A stretch of 42,464 bases of DNA from a virus: positions 1-42,464 of IMG/VR virus record IMGVR_UViG_3300002835_000386; one strand, 5' to 3'. This document shows, piece by piece, positions 29,648-37,325 of this stretch. The position numbers and the translations under genes were made by a program. The first letter of the stretch is position 1; each line of letters starts with the position of its first letter. The notes under the pieces are model-generated. The model worked only from the letters and a program-made list of their open reading frames with translations. It was not told where the DNA came from and searched no databases.

Positions 29648-30877
29648 ATGGAGATAAAAGTTAGTGACAAATACCAAGCCCTTTGGCAACCGCGGACGCG
29701 TTACTTCCTCATCACTGGGGGGCGTGGTTCGGCAAAGTCCTTTACCGTGGGGCTTTGGGCTTGTAATATGTTATTGGCTTACAAGAATTGGAAGGTACTT
29801 TTTACGCGGTACACGTTATCAAGTGCCAATATTTCCGTTATCCCTGAGTTCAGGGAAAAGATTGACTTGTTGGGAGTGGGTGATGAGTTCAATATGACTA
29901 ACGCGCAAATTGGTCACAAGGTCACAAAGAGTGAAATAATCTTTTCAGGAATCAAAACAAGTTCAGGGAATCAAACGGCAAAGCTAAAGTCAATACCCGG
30001 GTTAAATGTTTTCATTGTCGATGAAGCGGAAGAGTTTGTGAGCGAAAAGGACTTCGATACAATCGACGAATCAATTCGTATGCCTGATACGCCAAACCTT
30101 GTTATCCTGGTGATGAACCCGCAGGACGTGGAACATTGGATTTGGAAGCGGTGGTTTGAAAAGTCGCATCGCATGGAGACGATTGACGGACACATGATAC
30201 CGATAAGCACGCATGAGGACATAACGCATATTCATACAACGTATTTGGATAATTACCATAACATAAGTAAGGATTATATTGCAAAGATTGAGGCGATAAA
30301 AAGCAAGTCACCTGAGGCATACGCTCACAGGTTTCTTGGTAAATGGCTGGATAAGAAACAGGGCGTTGTATTTCCAAACTGGGTGGAAGGCAAATTTGAT
30401 GAATCTTTGCCTTTTGCTTACGGGCTTGACTTCGGGTTTTACCCCGATCCTTTGGCATTGGTCAAAGTCGCGGTTGATACCACGGCAAACAAGATATACG
30501 TAAAGGAAATCATTTACGAACAAAGTCTTTCTTATGACATGGTTTTGACAAAGATTAGGAATAGCATTGAACTTGATGCCATGGTTGTTGCTGATACAAG
30601 CGAACCACGTTTGATTGACGCGCTTACCTCAAATGGTATTAATGTGCATAAGACGGAAAAGTACGCTGGCAGCGTGGTTGATGGGATTAAGAAAATGGCT
30701 GATTTTACGATTGTGGTTACTGAGGAATCGTATAATTTAAAGTATGAATTAAGGAATTACATTTGGAACGATAAAAAAAGTTCAACGCCAATGGACGCGG
30801 ATAACCACGGGATTGACGCGCTTCGCTACGGTTGCATGAGGCTATTGGAAGGTTCAGACGTATTGGCATTTAATTAA
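29648..30877 (+). CDS. terL: Terminase large subunit
   Basis: A 409-aa packaging motor. The ATPase half has Walker A GGRGSAKS at 24-31 and Walker B VFIVDEAEEF at 121-130. The nuclease half has YGLDFGFYPDP with Asp261, VVADTSEP with Asp316, and a C-terminal DADNHGIDALRYG with the remaining acidic residues. This arrangement is like the PBSX/Terminase_3 group. It starts at the base after the previous stop. Confidence 0.95.
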   Translation: MEIKVSDKYQALWQPRTRYFLITGGRGSAKSFTVGLWACNMLLAYKNWKVLFTRYTLSSANISVIPEFREKIDLLGVGDEFNMTNAQIGHKVTKSEIIFSGIKTSSGNQTAKLKSIPGLNVFIVDEAEEFVSEKDFDTIDESIRMPDTPNLVILVMNPQDVEHWIWKRWFEKSHRMETIDGHMIPISTHEDITHIHTTYLDNYHNISKDYIAKIEAIKSKSPEAYAHRFLGKWLDKKQGVVFPNWVEGKFDESLPFAYGLDFGFYPDPLALVKVAVDTTANKIYVKEIIYEQSLSYDMVLTKIRNSIELDAMVVADTSEPRLIDALTSNGINVHKTEKYAGSVVDGIKKMADFTIVVTEESYNLKYELRNYIWNDKKSSTPMDADNHGIDALRYGCMRLLEGSDVLAFN

Positions 30878-30883
30878 AAAGAT

Positions 30884-31111
30884 ATGACACCAAAGGAAAA
30901 AGCAGATGAATTATTCACCCATTACCACAACCTTATACAAAGCATCGGAGGCGAACTTGGTCAGGAGATACTTGTTTCAATCCTCGCAAAGCAAAGCGCC
31001 TTGTTTGCGGCACGAGAGGTCTTGAAAGAAAAGTGGAACATTGAAATACAAGGCAGCGAAGATGAATATTATTTTTGGGAAGAAGTTGAACACGAAATCG
31101 AAAGTATATGA
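30884..31111 (+). CDS. TPKEKA-family small protein, plus-strand copy 1
   Basis: A 75-aa helical protein (MTPKEKADELFTHYHNLI, then SIGGELGQEILVSILAKQ). It is a close paralogue of the minus-strand gene at 21958-22182. An acidic aromatic C-terminus (EYYFWEEVEHEIESI) matches its paralogue's DYWQEVEREIYNL. The next gene repeats the same start. Function unknown. Confidence 0.75.
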   Translation: MTPKEKADELFTHYHNLIQSIGGELGQEILVSILAKQSALFAAREVLKEKWNIEIQGSEDEYYFWEEVEHEIESI

Positions 31112-31350
31112 CACCAAAGGAAAAAGCAAGGGAATTGCATTTGATAATTTACGACACATTGCCTTATCGGCACGTGGTAACAGGTGAATACGACAGTTGG
31201 CTGGAGGCAAAGAAAATATGCTTGCTTTTGACCGAGATAATCATAAGCAATAACCAAACGATTTGCGGACAACTTGGCTCAGACGTGGATGAAAACACGG
31301 CGTACTGGTGCGAAGTTGAGCTGCATTTAAAAAACATAATAACGAAATGA
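31108..31350 (+). CDS. TPKEKA-family small protein, plus-strand copy 2
   Basis: An 80-aa divergent relative: the start MTPKEKARELHLIIYD is shared, as is the C-terminal acidic aromatic segment (AYWCEVELHLKNI), but the GGELGQE block is lost. It overlaps both neighbours by four bases, so the three small genes from 30884 to 31646 form a coupled set. Function unknown. Confidence 0.7.
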   Translation: MTPKEKARELHLIIYDTLPYRHVVTGEYDSWLEAKKICLLLTEIIISNNQTICGQLGSDVDENTAYWCEVELHLKNIITK

Positions 31351-31646
31351 CAAACAACGAAAAGGCGCATTACATCATTGACTTGATTAAGGTGATAACA
31401 CTTGAAATAGAGGAACACCCGATGCGAAGGAAACAATTACTTCTCCTTCGCTCCCACTTGGAAAAGGCTGTGCGGTTGACAGGTACGGGCAGGTACAGGG
31501 AATTAAAACGCCCTGAATCTTTGCCCCTTGTTAGCCATTCAAAAGTATTAACCCCAGAGGTTAATGAAAATGCAAAAGGCATTGAACCGAGCGCAATAAT
31601 TGCAGATAATATTCCCGAACCAACAAAGAAAAACAGGCGCAAATAA
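31347..31646 (+). CDS. Small hypothetical protein
   Basis: A 99-aa protein. The N-terminal half is helical and echoes the TPKEKA genes (NNEKAHYIIDLIKVITLEIE). The C-terminal half is basic and probably disordered, ending PTKKNRRK. It links the small-gene set to the tail module. Function unknown. Confidence 0.6.
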   Translation: MTNNEKAHYIIDLIKVITLEIEEHPMRRKQLLLLRSHLEKAVRLTGTGRYRELKRPESLPLVSHSKVLTPEVNENAKGIEPSAIIADNIPEPTKKNRRK

Positions 31647-32539
31647 TGGTACAATTTCATTTAAGCCACTCTGATACAAAGTATTTTTATCCTGAAACGG
31701 CAGCGGATATAACATTGGAACAATACGTTTATTTCCATAAGTTTATTTTGCCTCAATACCCAGAAGTTGAACTTGATGCCCTTGTTGCGCAAAAGCAAAT
31801 GAAGGCGGCGTATGATAAAATCAAGCCGTATGCAAAGAAGCTTGGCGTTGACTTGCTTAAATTGTGGGCGGACGTGGTGAAGGAATGTGAAATAATCCTT
31901 TTGACAAAAGATGTCAAAGATAATGTACGTCGTTTCCTTCCTGCATTGATTGACGAGTTTAATAAAAGTCAAAGTAAACTTGTTGAGTGCTTTGGTATCA
32001 TGGACGAAGTCTGGGAGGCAAATGTAAAATACCCGTACATGGCAAAGGTGGTAAATTATTTTACGGGCATTCCTTTAGATGCTTGTTATGGCAAAGTTGC
32101 CGAAAGCTTGGAATTGAAATACCTTACCTTCATGTTTACAAAGATCCTCAATGCGATAAGCGTACCCGAGGAATTGAAATACAAACAGATATACGACTTC
32201 AACGGCACCTTGTATTATTTACCTGATAAGTTAATGGCAAAATCCACGTTGCTTGAATTCGCGGAGGCAGCGCAATTTGACAAAGGAAGGAAAGCAATTG
32301 AAAACAACGACGCGCAAGGCTTGCTTCATGTTATCGCCGTGTTGCTCAGGAAAAAGGATGAGGCATATAGCGACGATGTTTTTCAAAGGAATTGCATTGA
32401 CTTTTTAAAATTGCCCTTACAAGTTGGCTTTGAAATTGGTTTTTTTTTGATGAAGTTAAGCGAGAGTTATCAAGTAGATTTGCAGACCTCTATGCTCAAA
32501 AAGGCGATGCAAAGTATGCCAACGCTTCACGACAACTGA
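31646..32539 (+). CDS. Tail assembly chaperone, short (G-like) product
   Basis: A 297-aa soluble helical protein. Position (before tape measure and tail genes), and a -1 frameshift site with a long open frame beyond it, identify it as the analogue of lambda gpG. Near the end the message has GGT TTT TTT TTG, a T-run of nine at 32440-32448 (slippery T TTT TTT). Unshifted ribosomes finish 30 codons later with MPTLHDN. The lambda pair acts in tape-measure folding and tube recruitment. Confidence 0.75.
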   Translation: MVQFHLSHSDTKYFYPETAADITLEQYVYFHKFILPQYPEVELDALVAQKQMKAAYDKIKPYAKKLGVDLLKLWADVVKECEIILLTKDVKDNVRRFLPALIDEFNKSQSKLVECFGIMDEVWEANVKYPYMAKVVNYFTGIPLDACYGKVAESLELKYLTFMFTKILNAISVPEELKYKQIYDFNGTLYYLPDKLMAKSTLLEFAEAAQFDKGRKAIENNDAQGLLHVIAVLLRKKDEAYSDDVFQRNCIDFLKLPLQVGFEIGFFLMKLSESYQVDLQTSMLKKAMQSMPTLHDN

Positions 32540-32721
32540 ATGATAAGTATGGTTGGTACTTGACAATTAAGAAAATAGCTGAGTGCGGATTGTTCAACTT
32601 GGCAGGGCTCACACCCTTACAATCAAGCGAAAGGGCAAATTTGTACGAGGTATTTCAATACCTTGCGAGCAAAGCGGCTGAGGATAACTTATATAATGAG
32701 ATACAAAAGCAAAAGAAATGA
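32440..32721 (+). CDS. Frameshift extension of tail assembly chaperone (T-like part of G-T)
   Basis: After a -1 slip on T TTT TTT the frame stays open for about 91 codons, from the T-run to a TGA at 32719-32721. It encodes DEVKRELSSRFADLYAQKGD, then KYGWYLTIKKIAECGLFNLA and a charged tail ending EIQKQKK. The stop overlaps the next gene's ATG by four bases (ATGA), as other real genes here do. The fusion would be about 358 aa, and the frame would fill the otherwise empty 32540-32717. Only a fraction of ribosomes should make it. Confidence 0.72.
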   Translation, partial: FFFDEVKRELSSRFADLYAQKGDAKYANASRQLNDKYGWYLTIKKIAECGLFNLAGLTPLQSSERANLYEVFQYLASKAAEDNLYNEIQKQKK

Positions 32722-33173
32722 CATTATTAGAAATAGCAGACTTATTCAAAAGTACCACGGACGCAACGCAAGGGTTAAACGGCTTTTCATTCGGCTGGGC
32801 TTCGGACAGGACGCGGTCACAGGATTACGATTCCGTGGGCGAAAACAGTACAAACTTATTCCCCAGGGTTTTCTTTGCCGTGCCAACGCTCACAAACAAC
32901 CCGATAACACGACGCGACGTGTATCAAATTACTTTGTTCTTTGACGATTTACTTGGATACAACGAGGACGGAACGGTTAACGAGGATACGCAAATAGAAA
33001 AGTGGTCAGCATTGACGGTGTTGGCTGAGAAATTCATGTTACAAATAAATACCAATAAGCAGGCTGGCAATATCTCCGAAGGCGTTCAAATGACATTGGA
33101 TAGTTTTTCATCGATACAAATGTTAATAAGTGTACAGGCGACGTTCAACTTAAACGTTATTTCATCATGTTAA
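32718..33173 (+). CDS. Putative tail-completion or minor tail protein
   Basis: A 151-aa protein, alpha/beta, with a mid-protein DVYQITLFFDDLLGYNEDG. No family is recognised. It follows the chaperone extension and precedes the gp10-like gene, so it probably takes part in tail assembly or the head-tail joint. It overlaps both neighbours. Confidence 0.5.
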   Translation: MTLLEIADLFKSTTDATQGLNGFSFGWASDRTRSQDYDSVGENSTNLFPRVFFAVPTLTNNPITRRDVYQITLFFDDLLGYNEDGTVNEDTQIEKWSALTVLAEKFMLQINTNKQAGNISEGVQMTLDSFSSIQMLISVQATFNLNVISSC

Positions 33174-33694
33174 TTGAGTTGCAAATTTTAGCGGATGACA
33201 TTGCGCAAATGGCAATTGAAGCCGTGGCAAATGAATGGAAGGCGCAAGGGCACAACTTGACAGGGGCAGCCATTAAGAACATGGAGACGGTTATACGCTT
33301 CCAAACAAATGAATTAATCATTGAAGGCTATGTTCCAGAGTATATGGCAATCAATAACAAAGGGGTACTTGCAACAAAGATTCCTTATTACCCAGGCAGC
33401 GGACGAAAGGAAAGCGAGTACATTAAAGGCTTAATGAGATATGCAAAACAAAGGTTTGGCGCATCGGATAAGGAATCTAAATCAATTGCCTTCGCTATTG
33501 CAAGTAAACATAAAAAGGAAGGGATGCCAACGATTAAAAGCCAAAAGCATTCAAAGACGGGAAAGCGGACGGGCTTCATCGAAGAAGCGTTGGATAAGAA
33601 GCAGGCTGAAATGTCAGACTTAATAAACAGGGCGATAACATACAGCATTGAAACCACGGTTGAAACATTTTACAAATCAATTTTAAACAGATGA
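33167..33694 (+). CDS. HK97 gp10-like / tail completion-type protein
   Basis: A 175-aa basic protein. The N-terminal EWKAQGHNLTGAAIKNMETV and the central basic region (about residues 85-140) look like the gp10-like neck/tail proteins that join head and tail, with low certainty. The C-terminal helix is rich in Ile/Glu. It begins inside the previous gene's 3' end. Confidence 0.45.
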   Translation: MLIELQILADDIAQMAIEAVANEWKAQGHNLTGAAIKNMETVIRFQTNELIIEGYVPEYMAINNKGVLATKIPYYPGSGRKESEYIKGLMRYAKQRFGASDKESKSIAFAIASKHKKEGMPTIKSQKHSKTGKRTGFIEEALDKKQAEMSDLINRAITYSIETTVETFYKSILNR

Positions 33695-34893
33695 GTTACA
33701 CGATAAACCCCGATACCATTTCAAGTAGCCTTTATCCCGTGGCGTTTCGTTCCATTGAACCGTCTGGGGTTATTCAGCAGCAAGTCAATGTTTATCTTGA
33801 TGGAACATTGGAAGGTTCTTTCTTGGCGGCTCAAACGGGAACAAGTGGAACTTCGGCGGTGTTTGACACAAATGTCCAATCGTTCTTGATTACTCAGCTT
33901 GCACCAAAGACAAACGCCAAAACAAGTTTCTTCGGAAACCTTTACGGGTTCAGTCTTACAAATAATACCGACGTTATTTCATCATTGTATTGCACGGCGT
34001 TTAATCAAACGATTAATTCATCGGGCTTTGTCGTCACCTCCACGGCAGCGCAAAGCAGCACCACGGCATACGTTTTGCCTTCATTGTTCGTCGATGGGGA
34101 ATACGACATGGGTGACTTTTATCAACCCTCGGCAAATCCTTTCTTATTTTTAACACAAAGGAATGATTTTATAAAATGTAATTCATCGGGAAATATATTC
34201 TTGAGTTACCTCGGGCGTGGTACCAACGCGGCTCAATTTGAATTTTATTTTAAGTCAGGATCTTCAGCCGTTACCATTGTTGACAATTTAAATTCCACGG
34301 CAAACAATGACTTATATTCTTTGTCCGCTGGCGTATCAAATATATTTGGAAGCAGTGCCATTTTTCATGCTGGCAATTTTCCAACTAACCCAGATTTATA
34401 CGATTATTACGATGTCTCCGTTGGTTCATACGACGGTGCATTCACGCGCCTAAGCGAAAGGCAACGCATTTACATTTATCCAAATTGCGATGATAACATT
34501 GAGCTTCATTGGTTCGGTAAGCATGGAGGCGCGGAAAGTTACCAATTCACAGGCTTAATGATTGATAAGCAAACGAGCAACGCGGACACGATTAACCTTG
34601 CGCAAAGGTGGAACATTGCAGCAAGTCCAAAGGCAAACACGTATGACAAAAATGTAATTAAGGTTAATCAAAGGTCAAACAAAAGTAAGACGGTCACTGT
34701 GGCGGTAAGTCATGAGGATGCATTGTACATTGCCACAATGTTTAATAGTCCTGAGGTTTACATTATTGAAAATGGGAAATACGTTAACGTTACCATTGCC
34801 AACGGGGAGATAAACACGGATAACAACAGGGCGACGGACATTGGTGTTACGTTTGAAATTATTTACCAAAATACGCCAGTGGCTCAGCTATGA
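33691..34893 (+). CDS. Tail structural protein (distal tail / baseplate candidate)
   Basis: A 400-aa beta-rich protein with no charge clusters, Ser/Thr-rich in the first half. The C-terminal region (VTVAVSHEDALYIATMFNSP, then ENGKYVNVTI) looks like a beta-sandwich of the sort found in distal tail proteins. It stands before the 811-aa protein and the tape measure. I do not recognise the family; major tail protein is an alternative. Confidence 0.5.
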   Translation: MSYTINPDTISSSLYPVAFRSIEPSGVIQQQVNVYLDGTLEGSFLAAQTGTSGTSAVFDTNVQSFLITQLAPKTNAKTSFFGNLYGFSLTNNTDVISSLYCTAFNQTINSSGFVVTSTAAQSSTTAYVLPSLFVDGEYDMGDFYQPSANPFLFLTQRNDFIKCNSSGNIFLSYLGRGTNAAQFEFYFKSGSSAVTIVDNLNSTANNDLYSLSAGVSNIFGSSAIFHAGNFPTNPDLYDYYDVSVGSYDGAFTRLSERQRIYIYPNCDDNIELHWFGKHGGAESYQFTGLMIDKQTSNADTINLAQRWNIAASPKANTYDKNVIKVNQRSNKSKTVTVAVSHEDALYIATMFNSPEVYIIENGKYVNVTIANGEINTDNNRATDIGVTFEIIYQNTPVAQL

Positions 34894-37325
34894 TAAAATT
34901 ATTTATAAATAATCAAGAGGTGGATTTAAACCAAAAGGATGTCAATGTAACTATTGATTATTCTATTGAGAACATTGAGCTTGGTAACATATCGGGAGCG
35001 CACTCGAAAAGGAATGTAACATTACCAGGCACAAAGACAAACATTGAAATCTTTGAAAACATTGAAACGCCAAATGTCATTGTAACCAATGCTTACAAGT
35101 TATTACCTGCACGGCTGGAGGCAAACGGCGTTCCAATTCTCACAGGAAAAGCACGTTTGGATTCAGGCGAATTGAATGCCATGAACCACGGATTCAAAGC
35201 GAATAATTACAAGGTTGCATTGATTGGAAATAATGCGGATTGGTTCGCAGACGTGGGTAACATCTTAGTCAGGTCATTGGGCTGGCAGGATATAACAGTA
35301 TCAACCGCGACGGTTAAAACGAATTACAATCCTTTGACTTCGGAACATTGTTTCATCTTGATGAAATGGAAAGCGTGGGAAAACGAAACGTACATTGTTG
35401 ACAATGAGTTGACGCCTGCTATTTTCATTTGGCAAATACTGGAAAAGGCATTTCAAAACAAAGGATACCAATTAAACAGCATCTTTAAAACCGATCCTTT
35501 CAGCCGTTTGATTATTCCAATGGGGCTTAATCTTGATGCTGATTATATAAAAGACTTTGTAAACTTACGGGCTTCAAATCCTTCGCCTTCGTCCTTCGTT
35601 TATTCCTCAGGTGATTATGGCACGGTTGATATTACATTTACAAATGAAACCACGTCACCCAACTTTGACACTGGGGGCAATTATTCAGGCGGCGTTTATA
35701 CCGTGCCAATAAATGCGTTGTATGAATTAATCGCTGAGTTAAACGTTACATTAACGGCTTCTATTGGTGACTTAAACCAATTTGCAGAACTTATTCTTTT
35801 CTTTGAAGTCAATGGAAATAACGTTTCAACGTATGATTTAACAAATGAAACATCGTTAAATGATTCTATTGCGCTTGAATTCCTGGGTGACTTAGTGGCA
35901 GGTGACTTGGTTAAAATGCGGCTAAGGTACGAGAACGTCACATTCAACTTAGTTATCGGTGGTTCATTCTCCGTGGTTGCACAAAAGGAGGGATTAGAGC
36001 AAGGCGAAACGGTAAACTTGGAATACATCATACCTAATTCATGGTATGTCAAAGATATTATTGCGGACTTAACAACCATTTTTAATTTAGCATGGGAGAC
36101 GGACGTATTAAGCAAACAAGTGTACGCATACCCAAAGGACAATTATACGGTAAGGTATCGAGCCAATGCAAGCGGAGCGATTACCCTTACAACGTTTGAC
36201 GGCTTTTTTAAGGACACAAATAAGTACGATTTAAATACCCGAGACATTGATGGAAGCGAATTAACCATTCTCGATAATTACAAATCAAGTCAAGTGCTGG
36301 CGTATGCCACGGATGACGATACCACGAACAAAGAGGAAGCAAGGCGAGGCGTTAACATTTACTCAGGCGGTTACAACTTTCCAGAGGATCGTTTTCCAAA
36401 TGGGATTGAATTCCTTTATACAAAGTTCTTCGCAAAAGCTATTCATATAAACGACGTGGCAATAACCACGGGTGGAACATACGGGGCGCAGATGCCTCTT
36501 GTTTTCGGTGACGATTATAATACCGTTCCCGATGCAGAACCCAATTATAACTTGGCACCTCGTTTGCTTTATTACGCAGGAAGGCGCAGCGGCTTAGACG
36601 GGTATGTTCGTTTGTATGATGAAGCAAGCTCGGCGGCTTCGGCTTTTGATTTTCCTGCCGCGTTCATGGTTAATTACAATGACCCGAGTGGCGGAGATTT
36701 TAACCTTTCCTTTTCCGACGAGGTCACGAATTATACAAATGTGATGCAAGGCGTTTTTAAAACGTTCCACCTTCAAACGTACAAACGCATTGAACTCGGT
36801 AAGCAATATACAACATTTGTCAAATGGGAAAACAAAGACATAACGCAACTGTCATTCAGGCGCAAGGGAATGATTGGAAGTTCCAATTTCATTATTCAGG
36901 AACTTGAATACAATCCCAAAAGCAATAGCCCAGCGCGCACGGTGATTTTATACGATGAAAAGCCAAATGTAAATGACTTAAGCAAAGTAAGCAATACGAT
37001 TACACTGGCAGGCGCACCGCCGCAAGGTGGCACGGTGACAGGATCTGGAAGCGGCTTGGTTGGGGCAAATGGAGCAACGGTAAACATTCAGTTATCTTAT
37101 ACGCCGTTCCTTAATTCAAATACCAATGTACTTGTATTACCCGTCAACTCAGGCATAACGCAGGTAAGCAACACGAATGCAAATGTACTTGTATTTCAGA
37201 ACGGGCAAAAGTTGATACCAACCATTCAGTATATTATTGGCGGCTCAACCATAGGAATAAACATTGATACTCATTACGATGGGGCAAATTATGAAGTTAT
37301 TGTAAACGGCGTAACAAAGGGATAA
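34890..37325 (+). CDS. Large tail / baseplate-hub-like protein
   Basis: An 811-aa protein, beta-rich with repeated alternation of strands. The start (MIKLFINNQEVDLNQKDVNV) and the ISGAHSKRNVTLPGT segment recur in Bacteroidota phages, as I remember, but no enzymatic motif is visible. Residues about 725-811 carry a NVLVFQNGQKLIPTIQYIIG module that resembles the two RNGQ domains of the large fibre. It overlaps both neighbours by four or one base. A hub or adhesin platform is likely. Confidence 0.55.
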   Translation: MIKLFINNQEVDLNQKDVNVTIDYSIENIELGNISGAHSKRNVTLPGTKTNIEIFENIETPNVIVTNAYKLLPARLEANGVPILTGKARLDSGELNAMNHGFKANNYKVALIGNNADWFADVGNILVRSLGWQDITVSTATVKTNYNPLTSEHCFILMKWKAWENETYIVDNELTPAIFIWQILEKAFQNKGYQLNSIFKTDPFSRLIIPMGLNLDADYIKDFVNLRASNPSPSSFVYSSGDYGTVDITFTNETTSPNFDTGGNYSGGVYTVPINALYELIAELNVTLTASIGDLNQFAELILFFEVNGNNVSTYDLTNETSLNDSIALEFLGDLVAGDLVKMRLRYENVTFNLVIGGSFSVVAQKEGLEQGETVNLEYIIPNSWYVKDIIADLTTIFNLAWETDVLSKQVYAYPKDNYTVRYRANASGAITLTTFDGFFKDTNKYDLNTRDIDGSELTILDNYKSSQVLAYATDDDTTNKEEARRGVNIYSGGYNFPEDRFPNGIEFLYTKFFAKAIHINDVAITTGGTYGAQMPLVFGDDYNTVPDAEPNYNLAPRLLYYAGRRSGLDGYVRLYDEASSAASAFDFPAAFMVNYNDPSGGDFNLSFSDEVTNYTNVMQGVFKTFHLQTYKRIELGKQYTTFVKWENKDITQLSFRRKGMIGSSNFIIQELEYNPKSNSPARTVILYDEKPNVNDLSKVSNTITLAGAPPQGGTVTGSGSGLVGANGATVNIQLSYTPFLNSNTNVLVLPVNSGITQVSNTNANVLVFQNGQKLIPTIQYIIGGSTIGINIDTHYDGANYEVIVNGVTKG

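Noticed and set aside
31370-31660. Open frame on the minus strand opposite 31347-31646
   Set aside because: It is antisense to a coupled plus-strand gene, has no leader motif and contains Ser/Leu-rich shadow composition.
32540-32717. Separate small gene after the tail chaperone
   Set aside because: The -1 frame continues directly from the slippery T-run and needs no separate start; the frameshift explains it better.
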